In this document: positions 28,168 through 36,988 of the stretch, piece by piece
Layout of the letters: each line of letters opens with the position of its first letter
Numbering within the stretch: position 1 is the first letter of the stretch
Assembly (NCBI GenBank): GCA_002067705.1
Contig: MVRL01000173.1
Coordinates: 33,686 to 97,685 of the forward strand
DNA: 64,000 nucleotides
Source of the DNA: Methanosaeta sp. PtaU1.Bin112
GTDB taxonomy: Archaea; Halobacteriota; Methanosarcinia; Methanotrichales; Methanotrichaceae
Direction of reading: 5' to 3'
Notes under the pieces: generated by a model
The model's database searches: none
Seen by the model: the letters and a program-made list of their open reading frames with translations, nothing else
What the model was told of the DNA's origin: nothing
Made by a program: the position numbers and the translations under genes

Positions 28168-28986
28168 TCACAGGCGGGCCATATTTATCCGGGCGAATTC
28201 TACAAAGTCCTCCTGACGGCGTCCGATCAGACCTATACTTGGATCGTCATAAAAGTTCCCGCTGCCTATTAGCCAAAATATTTTATCCAAGGCATAGGGA
28301 GTGACTTTGGCATTTCTCGCCACGCGGATTATCGCTTTAAACAATTTATAGTCATCAATCCCGTCATCACATAGTGCAAGAGCAGTGAAGATATCACGCA
28401 AATGAACGTCTGGTTTGGGAAAATTGACGTATCCGAGTTCCTTCAGAAAATTGCAGGAAAGGGCAAATCCAAATCCTTCAATCTCGTGATCCAGAAGCAT
28501 TGGCAAACATGCCCTTGATCGATCGTCTCGATCGAAACAGTCGACCCATTCGAAGAATTCATCTGCGGAATCAAACCGATCGATAAATTCAGCTGCAGAA
28601 AGGATCGTTTGGCAGTAGCGGGGCCAAATGCTTCGCTGCGTTCTCCTAATCTTGCCACGAGGATTCAGCTTCTGCACTATCTGATCGAGCACATCCCATT
28701 TGCTTGCATATGATTTCAATATATACTCCGGATCGAAATCATTTGAGATTAAGGCCAGTTTATCCACACCACCGATCGCCTCCCCGACCACCTTTGTTTT
28801 CATGTTTGCATTCTGAGCGGACTCAAGCAAGTCTCTGTAAAGCTCATTCTTCGTAGATGGTTTAGGACGGAAAGACGGCAAATTCTGGTATTTTTCGATA
28901 ATAATTTCCGTCACTCCCGGTATATTTAGCAAGAACTCTCTGGCCAATTCGTATGCTTTTCTATCAATCTCAGGAGTTGCCTTCAT
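28168..28986 (-). CDS. HhH-type (DNA glycosylase-like) protein, partner of the upstream nuclease
   Basis: A 272-residue helical protein. Residues 171-196 (GFGFALSCNFLKELGY.NFPKPDVHL) resemble the helix-hairpin-helix and catalytic-loop region of base-excision glycosylases, where KPDVHI-type motifs are common; the segment LDKIFWLIGSGNFY follows. The classic catalytic Lys/Asp pair is not certain. It overlaps the end of the PD-(D/E)XK gene by 17 bases, so the two were one operon. It may recognise or excise modified bases, or be a restriction accessory. Function is inferred only. Confidence 0.55.
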   Translation of the reverse strand: MKATPEIDRKAYELAREFLLNIPGVTEIIIEKYQNLPSFRPKPSTKNELYRDLLESAQNANMKTKVVGEAIGGVDKLALISNDFDPEYILKSYASKWDVLDQIVQKLNPRGKIRRTQRSIWPRYCQTILSAAEFIDRFDSADEFFEWVDCFDRDDRSRACLPMLLDHEIEGFGFALSCNFLKELGYVNFPKPDVHLRDIFTALALCDDGIDDYKLFKAIIRVARNAKVTPYALDKIFWLIGSGNFYDDPSIGLIGRRQEDFVEFARINMARL

Positions 28987-29406
28987 TTATTTTATCCCCG
29001 ATACCGTCACCACGACCAATGCGATCCCATCTTTCCCGAAAATCGTCTCTATCATAATCCACTGGTTGAAGCCAGTAAGAAATCCTGCCTTCCTTCACCC
29101 CTTTGTGAGCCATCTGCTTTACCTCAGAGGGTAGCATAACGAATGCATGTGGATCTTGGGACACATTTACTATGATGATCCAAAAATCACCCATAATCTT
29201 GTCCAGACTATTGCCAATTGGAGCTGGATTGCGCTTGCTTAATGCTTTAACTTGCATCGTCACGAAGCGTAGACCATCAGTACTATATGCGATAATATCA
29301 ATTCCGCGCGCATTGCTTGAGGTAGGCATTACATTCCAGCCCATGCGTGACATTTGATAACACGCAAAAACAGTCCGGAGTTTCCAGTTATATGCGTTTC
29401 AGACAT
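28970..29406 (-). pseudogene. PD-(D/E)XK nuclease-like protein with a frameshift
   Basis: Read from ATG 29406 (SD-like GGAG six to eight bases upstream), the frame gives MSETHITGNSGLF, then must change frame within a run of five A/T bases (29366-29370) to continue as FACYQMSRMGWNVMPTSSNARG and on to the stop at 28970. One missing T explains it. The downstream part has GIDIIAYSTDG and QVKAL, spaced like the D...(D/E/Q)xK core of restriction-endonuclease-like folds. The product would be about 145 residues. Either a real mutation, programmed slippage, or a sequencing error in the homopolymer. Confidence 0.65.
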
Positions 29407-29577
29407 ACTCTTCTCCTTAAGCCATCTCTCGACGCTCTGGATCCATGTTGATGACTTTGCTATTTGAACTTCCTTATGAATCTTGCCAATATCCGAGGCG
29501 TGAATTGGAGGCAGCACTCATGATCGCAGACTTCAGCATCCGAATACAAAGATATACATAATGATCAACACAACATT

Positions 29578-29835
29578 ATGCACATGAGTGAGATAGTCCT
29601 CCAGGTGCCGGATGATGCATTACTGGCCCTGAAGATGTCCCCGGATGAATTGGGAAAAGAGCTGCGATTAGCAGCGGCGGTAAAACTCTTTGAACTGGGA
29701 AGACTATCATCGGGGGCAGCTGCCAGGCTGGCAGGAATACCCCGAACGCTATTCCTGGCCAGGCTGGCAAACTATGGCGTGGATACATTTCGCCTGACAG
29801 AAGAAGAGATCAATGCGGAGGCTACTCTTGCCTGA
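29578..29835 (+). CDS. UPF0175 family antitoxin
   Basis: An 85-residue protein with the UPF0175 pattern: a short strand (IVLQVPDDALLALKMS) followed by a helical DNA-binding region (KELRLAAAVKLFELGRLSSGAAARLAGIPRTLFLARLANYGV). The family pairs with PIN-type toxins, as here. A TATA-like GATATACATA (29551-29560) lies about 25 bases before the start, so the mRNA may be leaderless; ATG 29584 is an alternative start. The gene overlaps the toxin start by eight bases. Confidence 0.8.
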   Translation: MHMSEIVLQVPDDALLALKMSPDELGKELRLAAAVKLFELGRLSSGAAARLAGIPRTLFLARLANYGVDTFRLTEEEINAEATLA

Positions 29836-30313
29836 AGTCATCTGCAACACATCACCCTTGCAGTATTTGCATCAGATAGGTCAATTGAGCATTCTACCTG
29901 CACTTGTTGGATCAATTATTGTTCCACCTGCGGTAATAGTTGAACTGGACGCCGGTATCGCAAAAGGATTGGACCTGCCCCAGCCGGAGAATCTCAAATG
30001 GGTCAAGATACAAGCGCCAATAAGCGCTATGGCTGCATCTCTGATAACAGATCTTGGACCAGGCGAGTCTCAGGTATTGATGCTGGCCCTTGAAAAGCCT
30101 GGAAGCATTGCTCTTCTTGATGATGCTCTGGCGCGCCGCGTGGCCACGGCTAATGGAATACCCATCAAGGGCACACTGGGGTTGCTTCTTGAAGCAAAAC
30201 GTGCAGGGCACCTATCAGAGGTGAGACCATCTCTCGACGGCCTCCAGGAGCAGGGCTTCCGCCTGGCAGCGCAGACGAGGGATGCCGTATTGAAGTTGGC
30301 TGGCGAATCGTGA
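29828..30313 (+). CDS. PIN-like DUF3368 toxin
   Basis: A 161-residue PIN-fold protein (probable RNase) of the DUF3368 type. Acidic residues at ICNTSPL (partly degenerate first motif, Asn in place of the first Asp as is usual in this group), VELD, GPGESQ and LLDDALARR make up the metal-binding set. I start it at TTG 29828, with GGAGG seven bases upstream; the reading from 29813 adds five unneeded residues. It overlaps the UPF0175 gene, a classic toxin-antitoxin layout. Confidence 0.78.
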   Translation: MPEVICNTSPLQYLHQIGQLSILPALVGSIIVPPAVIVELDAGIAKGLDLPQPENLKWVKIQAPISAMAASLITDLGPGESQVLMLALEKPGSIALLDDALARRVATANGIPIKGTLGLLLEAKRAGHLSEVRPSLDGLQEQGFRLAAQTRDAVLKLAGES

Positions 30314-30352
30314 AGGAAATAATCTGCCAAAAAACAGAGGAAAAAGCCGGGC

Positions 30353-31417
30353 CTACTTAAATCTCTTTATAAACGACTTGTCAATCCAGCTCTTCAGCGA
30401 GTAGATGAGCCGCGTGGGAACCCCAATGCAGGTCTTGCCCACTACTCCCACCGCACAGTCGGCACCCAAAGAGATCAGGGCCACCTGGCTGTCAGTGCTC
30501 GCCCGCACGGAATATTTCTCGAAGGTTCGGCCTTTAATCATGTTTCTGAAATGGCGGGCAAGATAACTGGCTTGCCTCTCTGCCTCCAGGCCGGTCTTGG
30601 TGGCGAGCCTTCCGTCAATCTCCACCCAGGCGCAGTCGCCCATGGCAAAGACATTTCCCTGGGCGTTGAGGTGATCGTCCACCAGTATCCAGCCATTCTT
30701 CTTGGGCAGATCCAGGCTCTGGATGAATGGTGTTGGCTTGATGCCTGCCGTCCAGATGGCCATATCGCAGTCGAGGCTGGAGCCATCAGTGAAGATAATG
30801 CAGTCCTTCTTGACCTCAGCCACTTGAGTGGAGGTGAGGATATTGACTCCCTTCTTTGATAGCGCCTTTTCCACCAGATCCGATGTCTGGGGCGAAAACT
30901 GGGGCAGAACCCGCTCTCTGGCCTCGATGATGTAGATGCTGGCGTCCATGCTCTCCGCCAGAATAGACGCCGCCTCGACGCCGGTGAGACCGGAGCCCAT
31001 GATCATAATGCGCTCTGGATAGTTATCTTCGACGTAACGGCGTGCCTTTTTGGTCTCCTCCAGGGTGTTGATGGAAAAGGTGTTCTCGACACCCTTGATA
31101 CCGAAGTAGTTTTGAGCCGCACCCGTCGCCACCACCGCATAGTCGAAGTCCACCTGGCTCTTCTCGCAGATCACTGTGCTTCCTTCCAGTCGCAGGGCTC
31201 TCTCCTGAACATGAACCGCGCCTACCTTCTCGCAGAAGGGCTTCAAGGGAGCCGCCAGATCCTGCAGCCTGGCCACACCCCCCAGGTATTCAGGATACAA
31301 AGCCTGCATCTCCACCTGCTTCTTGGGCTCAATCAATGTGAACTGCAGAGGGCAGGGCGCGGCTACTCTTATCAGCTCTGCTCCGGCTATGCCTCCTCCA
31401 ATGACAGCAACTCTCAT
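30353..31417 (-). CDS. FAD-dependent NAD(P)H oxidoreductase (NDH-2/SQR-like)
   Basis: A 354-residue two-dinucleotide-binding-domain flavoprotein. VIGGGIAGAELI (residues 4-15) binds FAD, GSGLTGVEAA (about 142-151) binds NAD(P), and FAMGDCAWV is the second FAD motif. No redox-active CxxC is seen, which separates it from thioredoxin and glutathione reductases and points to the NADH:quinone or sulfide dehydrogenase-like group. The C-terminus is basic and amphipathic (LKSWIDKSFIKRFK), suitable for peripheral membrane binding. The electron acceptor is unknown. Stand-alone gene. Confidence 0.75.
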   Translation of the reverse strand: MRVAVIGGGIAGAELIRVAAPCPLQFTLIEPKKQVEMQALYPEYLGGVARLQDLAAPLKPFCEKVGAVHVQERALRLEGSTVICEKSQVDFDYAVVATGAAQNYFGIKGVENTFSINTLEETKKARRYVEDNYPERIMIMGSGLTGVEAASILAESMDASIYIIEARERVLPQFSPQTSDLVEKALSKKGVNILTSTQVAEVKKDCIIFTDGSSLDCDMAIWTAGIKPTPFIQSLDLPKKNGWILVDDHLNAQGNVFAMGDCAWVEIDGRLATKTGLEAERQASYLARHFRNMIKGRTFEKYSVRASTDSQVALISLGADCAVGVVGKTCIGVPTRLIYSLKSWIDKSFIKRFK

Positions 31418-31591
31418 GATCTCGAAAACCTCTCTATTAGGGCGCGGCTACTAATACCTGTATTATATCCACGATTTAGCTTGTCACAGATCGGTTATAA
31501 ATGCATCGTGCCCGAAAAAGTCAAGAAAGCGGGATAACAGGAAATCTGGCCGCAGTTTTTATAATGTCTCTTTCATAACATAGTAACCTAC

Positions 31592-32044
31592 ATGATAACC
31601 ATTAACTTCGATGGACTGTGCTATCCCAAGAATCCCGGTGGCGTTGCTGCTTACGGCTACCTGGTCTATAGAGACGGCAAGCCCATCTGGCGGGGATTTG
31701 GCAGCGTTGGCGAAGGAAAAGGCATGACCAACAACGTGGCCGAGTACGAGGCCCTGATGGCTGCCGCGCAGTGGCTGGTAGATGAGGAGATCAATGACAA
31801 AATCCTTATCAAAGGCGACTCTGAACTGGTGATCAAGCAGATGAACGGCCAGTACAGGGTCTCCTCCGCCACCTCCAAGAAGTATGTCCCCGAGATCAAA
31901 AGGCTCCTGCAGGGAAAGGATGTCACCTTTCAGTGGGTGCCAAGAGAGGAGAACGAAGAGGCGGACGGCCTCTCCCGGATGGGCTACGAAAGCTACATCC
32001 GCCGGAAAAGAGAGGGAAACAACAGAGCAAAGCCTGGCCGCTGA
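31592..32044 (+). CDS. rnhA: Ribonuclease HI (archaeal type)
   Basis: Cleaves RNA in RNA-DNA hybrids, mainly in replication and repair. The 150-residue protein has the four acidic catalytic residues in order: Asp7 (INFDG), Glu51 (NNVAEYEAL), Asp76 (KGDSELV) and Asp125 (EEADGLS). A C-terminal basic tail (RRKREGNNRAKPGR) could bind nucleic acid. A TATA-like TTTTTATAATG about 30 bases before the ATG suggests a short or leaderless mRNA. Confidence 0.88.
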   Translation: MITINFDGLCYPKNPGGVAAYGYLVYRDGKPIWRGFGSVGEGKGMTNNVAEYEALMAAAQWLVDEEINDKILIKGDSELVIKQMNGQYRVSSATSKKYVPEIKRLLQGKDVTFQWVPREENEEADGLSRMGYESYIRRKREGNNRAKPGR

Positions 32045-32105
32045 GATATGAGCACAGACTCAACGACCGGCCTTCCTGCAACAGCAAGTCCTTCGGATGC
32101 GCTCG

Positions 32106-32807
32106 TTACCTCTTCTCGCACAGGTAGAGGGCAAAGAACCCGTGGCTCTTCTTCGCCTGCTTGATCCTAAATCCTGCCCTCTCGATCAATCCCTGCATGA
32201 TCCAGTCCATGGTGGAATACTCCTTCTTCACATGGTCTGAGATGCTGCTGGCAAAATTGGATCCGGCTTTCTCCCCAGCTTTCGAGATAAAATCATTCAG
32301 AAAACGTTCGTGCTCAGCCGGATCAAAGGAGAAGACCACATCCCTCAGGCAGAGCTTGCCGCCGTCATTGAGCATCTCTGCCATCCTCAACAGCGCAATC
32401 TGCTTCCAGAAGTCGGGCAGGTGATGCAGAGCTATCTGGCTGACGATGCCGTCCAGCGGCTCGCCCTCATGACGGTAGGTGAGAAAGCCGCCCGGAAGAA
32501 ACTGGACGTTGCTGGCGCTCCTCGCCGCTGCCTTCTTTTCTGCGTAGCGGAGCATTCCGGCAGAGAGGTCTACGGCGTAGACCTTGCGGCAGCGGCGGGC
32601 GGCGGCTATGGCGAACTCGCCTGTGCCAGTGCCAATCTCCAGGATGCTCTGATCGGGACGGAGGGCGAGATATTCCAGGATCTCATCGATCTCGGCCTGA
32701 ACATCCCGATACTTTTGCATATTGCGGTCGTAAATCTCGGCCATGGCGTCGAAGTCGGCGCCGGGATGATCTGGCTCGTGGTATTGCCAACTGGGATCGG
32801 ACATCAT
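32106..32807 (-). CDS. Class I SAM-dependent methyltransferase
   Basis: A 233-residue methyltransferase with the SAM motif LEIGTGTGEFA (near residues 55-65), the acidic strand end VYAVDLSAGML, and a GIVSQIALHHLPDFW segment after it. It resembles UbiE/COQ5-like enzymes, but the substrate is unknown. The start ATG has GGTGAT five to six bases upstream. It is isolated from neighbours on its strand. Confidence 0.82.
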   Translation of the reverse strand: MMSDPSWQYHEPDHPGADFDAMAEIYDRNMQKYRDVQAEIDEILEYLALRPDQSILEIGTGTGEFAIAAARRCRKVYAVDLSAGMLRYAEKKAAARSASNVQFLPGGFLTYRHEGEPLDGIVSQIALHHLPDFWKQIALLRMAEMLNDGGKLCLRDVVFSFDPAEHERFLNDFISKAGEKAGSNFASSISDHVKKEYSTMDWIMQGLIERAGFRIKQAKKSHGFFALYLCEKR

Positions 32808-32837
32808 TCTGCATCACCATTGTTTTTTTCCATAAAT

Positions 32838-32996
32838 CTTGCGGATGCGATCGCCTGCGTCACCATCACCGCTCTCGCCATCCTGCTTCTGCACAGTGGC
32901 CGCCAGGATCGTCCCCGCCCGCGCAACTGCGCGCTCGCCCGCCTGTCCAGCCCCACATGGCGCGCATCCAAGAGGATCTGCACCATCAGGGATCAC
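32838..32996 (-). pseudogene. Degraded copy of the truA 3' region
   Basis: On the minus strand, just downstream of truA, this stretch resembles the last third of truA. Blocks such as CTGATGG..GATCCTC.TGGATG, GGGGCTGgac.GGCrG and CTGTGCAG...GGATGGC correspond by eye to truA codons for DGLILMDVGYEGLNW and TVQSRMARA. Reading frames are broken by indels. It looks like a decayed tandem duplication of truA's end. Confidence 0.45.
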
Positions 32997-33178
32997 CGCG
33001 GTAAAGCCCGCTATTTCGCTCCAGGAGCAGGAGAACTGAGAGCCGGTCCATGATCCTCTGGCCCAAACCGAAAAGTATATACCTCGGCAATTTACTATAT
33101 ATCATTCGGTGAAAGTCGATAGCATCTCCCTCCTACCTCCGATACCCTTCGGCTTTCCCCACCCTCCTTTTCAAATAT

Positions 33179-34015
33179 TCAGAAACAATCACCCGATCTA
33201 TGAGGCGATTGTGCCCTCCGCACGCTCATCGCCTTCTCTATTGCCCTGGCCACGCTCGCCCTGGCCATCCGGCTCTGCACCGTCACGGCCAGTGCATTCG
33301 CTGCCCTAGCCCGGGAGTACTCATCCACCTGCCAGTTCAGCCCCTCGTAGCCTACATCCATGAGGATCAGGCCATCAGCCGGTGCCGTGGGCGCGCCGTG
33401 GTTAAGCTCCGGGCGGAGAAGATCGCAAAACCATATCATCTCCTTCTGGCTAGATCCCACCTTCTCCAGAGCGCCCACGATCTTTCGCACCATATTCCAG
33501 AGAAAGCCATTGGCTCTGATATCAAAGACGAATAATCCGTTCTCCTCTGAGATCTCCAGCTTCTGCACCGTCTTTACCGTGTCAACCTTGGCAGAGGAGA
33601 AGTTTCGAAAGTCATGCTCGCCTAAAAGCAGCTCTGCTGCGGCGCGCATCTTGGCGACCTCCAGGCCCGGATGCCATAATAGATAGCGATACTCCCGCCA
33701 CAGGGCATTCCAGCGGGCGGAAAAGCCCACTGGGGCAACGGCCCAGGCCCAGGTCCAGATATCCCTGGGCAGGCGACCGTTCACGCAGCGGGGGCGAGCC
33801 AGCTTGGACTTATCTTCATCGATCCAAAAGTCGATCACCTGGCCGAGGGCAGAAACCCCCCGGTCCGTCCTGCCCGCGTAGCAGAAGTCGCCATGAATTA
33901 CCCCGATCTTTGACAGCGCTTTGCGAACCTCGGAGTCGACGGTAACCAGATCTGGCTGGCGCTGAAAGCCATAATAATTTTCGCCCAGGTAGGCGAGCTT
34001 TAGTGCTATTTTCAT
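33179..34015 (-). CDS. truA: tRNA pseudouridine(38-40) synthase
   Basis: Converts uridines 38-40 of tRNA anticodon arms to pseudouridine. The 278-residue protein has the catalytic Asp51 in AGRTDRGVSA and the opening LAYLGENYYGFQRQ. The family's N-WNMVRKIVGAL segment (FLWNMVRKIVGAL) and DGLILMDVGYEGL are also present. Length is usual. It is on the same strand as the dehydratase large subunit upstream, separated by a repeat-containing 195-bp gap. Confidence 0.93.
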   Translation of the reverse strand: MKIALKLAYLGENYYGFQRQPDLVTVDSEVRKALSKIGVIHGDFCYAGRTDRGVSALGQVIDFWIDEDKSKLARPRCVNGRLPRDIWTWAWAVAPVGFSARWNALWREYRYLLWHPGLEVAKMRAAAELLLGEHDFRNFSSAKVDTVKTVQKLEISEENGLFVFDIRANGFLWNMVRKIVGALEKVGSSQKEMIWFCDLLRPELNHGAPTAPADGLILMDVGYEGLNWQVDEYSRARAANALAVTVQSRMARASVARAIEKAMSVRRAQSPHRSGDCF

Positions 34016-34066
34016 CGTAATCTAATCCTATAAAAATCAAACTAGCCGTCTTTGTGAGTTATTTGT

Positions 34067-34176
34067 GCTCTTTGTGAGCTTTGTGGTTGATCGTAGTTGG
34101 CCTCCTGTGTAAAACCTCTATCGATGCCAAACACAACGGCTATTTAACCGCAAAGATCACAAAGCTCACAAAGAGC
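34067..34176. repeat. Long inverted repeat between truA and leuC
   Basis: A 19-bp sequence (34067-34085) is perfectly repeated in inverted orientation at 34158-34176, with 72 nt between the arms. The arms are built from CTTTGTGAGCTTTGTG-type units, and a related unit occurs just outside the left arm. This looks like a small mobile or MITE-like repeat, or a long transcript hairpin. It lies at the end of the dehydratase transcript. Confidence 0.7.
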
Positions 34177-34209
34177 TCTTTTCTGATAATATGATCCGAC
34201 AATCCTTTC

Positions 34210-35499
34210 TCAGATCTCTCTTGGATCGGTGATGTATCCAGTGATGGCGCTCGCTCCTGCCGTAGCTGGCGAGCAGAGATAGACAAACGCCTTGGGGCTG
34301 CCCTGCCTGCCTACGAAGTTGCGGTTGGATGTGGAAAGGCAGCGCTCGCCCGCACCCAGCAGGCCGAAGGAGCCGCCCATGCACGGACCACAGCAGGCGG
34401 ACTCAAACATGGCCCCCGCATCCATGAACTTCTCCACCAGGCCAGCATGCAGGCATTTCATGTACTCCTCCCGGCTGGCCGGAACCACTATCATGCGCAC
34501 GCCTTTTGCCACAGGCTCGCCCTTCATCATCTGCGAGGCAAGGAGGAGATCCTCGAACCTTCCGTTGGTGCATGAGCCCAGGAAGACCTGATCAAGCTTT
34601 GTCTCAGGCACCTGGCTTATGGGCACAACGTTGTCCACATTGTGAGGCATGGCGATCTGCGGCTCGAGGTCGCTTACGTTCCAGCTCCGGCTGGAGAAGG
34701 ATGCATCCTCATCGGTCCGAATGGTTCCTTCAGCGATGGCTGAGGGGTCGTTCACCCGGCCATCCAGGTATTTGATTGTGACCTCATCCACCCCGAAGAT
34801 TCCTGCCTTGGCCCCCATCTCAATGGCCATGTTAGAGACAGTCATCCTCTCAGGGATGCTCATGCGTGTCGCGGCCTCTCCCAGGAACTCGCACGCGAGA
34901 TAGTTCGCCCCGTCTGCGCCGATATCGCCAATGATCCTCAGAATAGCATCTTTGGAGGTTACTCTCGAAGGCAGCCTTCCATCTATCAGGAGCTGCAGAG
35001 TCTTGGGCACCATAAACCAGAGCTTGCCTGTGGCAAAGACGGACGCCATGTCCGTTGATCCAACTCCGGTGGCAAGCGCTCCCAGAGCGCCGTAGGTGCA
35101 GGTATGCGAATCCGTTCCCAGGATGATTCTTCCCGGAAGCACATGCCCTTTCTCGGGCATAACCTGATGGCATACTCCGCAGAAAATATCATAGTTCAAA
35201 ATGCCCTGCTCCTGCGCGAACCTGCGGAGCATAATATGGTTTTCCGCCGCCTTCAGGCTGTCTGCGGGGACCTGATGATCAAAGAGCATGACTATTTTAG
35301 CAGGATCCCAGACGCGAGCGTCATTGCCCGCGATCTCATAGAACCCCTTGACCGCCAGCGGGCCGGTGATATCATGTATCATTGCGCAGTCTATATCCGC
35401 CATGACGAACTCGCCCGCATGCGCCTCTTTTTGCGAGGCTCTGGAAAGTATCTTCTCAGACAGGGTTTGGCCACTCATGGCAAGGTCCATCTCATCCAT
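34210..35499 (-). CDS. leuC: 3-isopropylmalate / homoaconitate dehydratase large subunit
   Basis: Large subunit of an aconitase-type hydro-lyase with a [4Fe-4S] cluster. The 429-residue protein starts [12 protein letters not shown] after a short leader, has [29 protein letters not shown] with the first cluster Cys, and FLGSCTNGR plus CCGPCMGG with the other two. It acts with a small subunit; leuD at 17092 is the only one in the window, 17 kb away. Archaeal LeuC and HacA (homoaconitase) cannot be told apart by eye, so the symbol is tentative. Confidence 0.85.
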   Translation of the reverse strand: MDEMDLAMSGQTLSEKILSRASQKEAHAGEFVMADIDCAMIHDITGPLAVKGFYEIAGNDARVWDPAKIVMLFDHQVPADSLKAAENHIMLRRFAQEQGILNYDIFCGVCHQVMPEKGHVLPGRIILGTDSHTCTYGALGALATGVGSTDMASVFATGKLWFMVPKTLQLLIDGRLPSRVTSKDAILRIIGDIGADGANYLACEFLGEAATRMSIPERMTVSNMAIEMGAKAGIFGVDEVTIKYLDGRVNDPSAIAEGTIRTDEDASFSSRSWNVSDLEPQIAMPHNVDNVVPISQVPETKLDQVFLGSCTNGRFEDLLLASQMMKGEPVAKGVRMIVVPASREEYMKCLHAGLVEKFMDAGAMFESACCGPCMGGSFGLLGAGERCLSTSNRNFVGRQGSPKAFVYLCSPATAGASAITGYITDPREI

Positions 35500-35635
35500 G
35501 ATAAATAAATCCTCCCCGCAGGAACAACAGGATCTGGTGAAAAAATATCATATCCCTTCAAAGCATTTAAATAAATCAGATAACACCAACGATGTACATA
35601 TGGCTGCATTGTAGCTTAAAGATGGAGTGTCCCAG

Positions 35636-36988
35636 ATGAAGATCAAGTATTTGCTCGACGAGGAAGAGATCCCAAAAAAGTGGTATAACGTAGCTGCCGA
35701 CATGCCCACGCCCCTGGACCCGCCTCTGCATCCCGGGACGCTGAAGCCGCTATCTCCCGGGGACATGGAGATGATCTTTCCCAAAGCACTAATCCGCCAG
35801 GAGATGAGCACAGATCGCTGGATAGACATTCCTGAAGAGGTTCGGGACATCTACCGGCTCTGGCGACCTACTCCCCTCTATCGCGCTGCAGCACTGGAAA
35901 AAGCTCTGCAGACGCCGGCTAAGATATACTACAAATATGAAGGCGTGAGCCCTGCCGGAAGCCATAAGCCCAATACCGCAGTCCCTCAGGCTTACTACAA
36001 CATGAAAGAGGGCATAGAGCGTCTGGCTACGGAAACCGGGGCAGGCCAATGGGGATCGGCTCTTTCTCTGGCCACCTGCCTATTCGGCTTGAAATGCACG
36101 GTTTACATGGTCCGGTCGAGCTTCGACAGCAAGCCCTACCGGAAGAGCGCCATGCGCGTCTGGGGAGCAGACTGCTTTGCCAGCCCATCCGATAAGACCG
36201 AATTCGGCAGAAAGATACTGGCAGAGATGCCAGATACGCCCGGATCATTAGGCATTGCCATCTCCGAGGCAGTCGAGGACGCGGCCAGCCATAGTGATAC
36301 AAATTATGCCCTGGGCTCGGTTCTCAACCACGTTCTGATACATCAGTCAATCGAAGGCCTGGAGCTTCAGAAGCAATTTGCTCTGGCGGATGACTATCCT
36401 GACATCATGTATGGCTGCTGTGGCGGAGGAAGCAACTTCCCAGGCATGGTCTTCCCATTCATCCCCGATAAGATGAAGGATAAGAAAGATCTGCGAATGG
36501 TAGCCTGTGAGCCATCTGCCTGCCCAACCCTCACCAAAGGGCTCTATGCCTACGACTTCGGTGACACTGCCGGAATGGCGCCGGTGATCAAGATGTACAC
36601 CCTGGGGCATGACTTTATACCACCCGGCATTCATGCCGGAGGCCTGCGCTACCACGGCGATGCACCATTGCTCTGCAATCTGGTGCATGACGGCTTGATT
36701 GAAGCCACCGCTCTGCAGCAGACAGAGGTCTTCCAGGCGGCCACCTTATTCGCCAGATGCGAAGGAATAATTCCCGCACCAGAGGCATCGCATGCCATCA
36801 AACCGGCCATTGATGAGGCGAGAAGATGCAAGAAGACAGGAGAGGCAAAGACCATATTCATCTCTCTATCCGGACACGGTCACTTCGACCTGGCGGCCTA
36901 TGATGCCTATAACGATGGACTGCTAGTGGACTATGAGTATCCAGCGGAACTGGTAAAGCAGTCACTTGCGAAGCTGCCACAGGTTTGA
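35636..36988 (+). CDS. trpB2: Tryptophan synthase beta chain, TrpB2 type
   Basis: PLP enzyme that makes tryptophan from indole and serine (or phosphoserine). The product of about 450 residues is longer than TrpB1 and has the TrpB2 N-terminal extension ([22 protein letters not shown]), the PLP lysine in [16 protein letters not shown], and the phosphate loop GCCGGGSNF. TrpB2 does not form the classic complex with TrpA and is often a stand-alone gene, as here. The ATG at 35636 has GGAG eight bases upstream and a TATA-like CATTTAAATAAA about 70 bases upstream. The stop overlaps the next gene (TGATG). Confidence 0.9.
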   Translation: MKIKYLLDEEEIPKKWYNVAADMPTPLDPPLHPGTLKPLSPGDMEMIFPKALIRQEMSTDRWIDIPEEVRDIYRLWRPTPLYRAAALEKALQTPAKIYYKYEGVSPAGSHKPNTAVPQAYYNMKEGIERLATETGAGQWGSALSLATCLFGLKCTVYMVRSSFDSKPYRKSAMRVWGADCFASPSDKTEFGRKILAEMPDTPGSLGIAISEAVEDAASHSDTNYALGSVLNHVLIHQSIEGLELQKQFALADDYPDIMYGCCGGGSNFPGMVFPFIPDKMKDKKDLRMVACEPSACPTLTKGLYAYDFGDTAGMAPVIKMYTLGHDFIPPGIHAGGLRYHGDAPLLCNLVHDGLIEATALQQTEVFQAATLFARCEGIIPAPEASHAIKPAIDEARRCKKTGEAKTIFISLSGHGHFDLAAYDAYNDGLLVDYEYPAELVKQSLAKLPQV

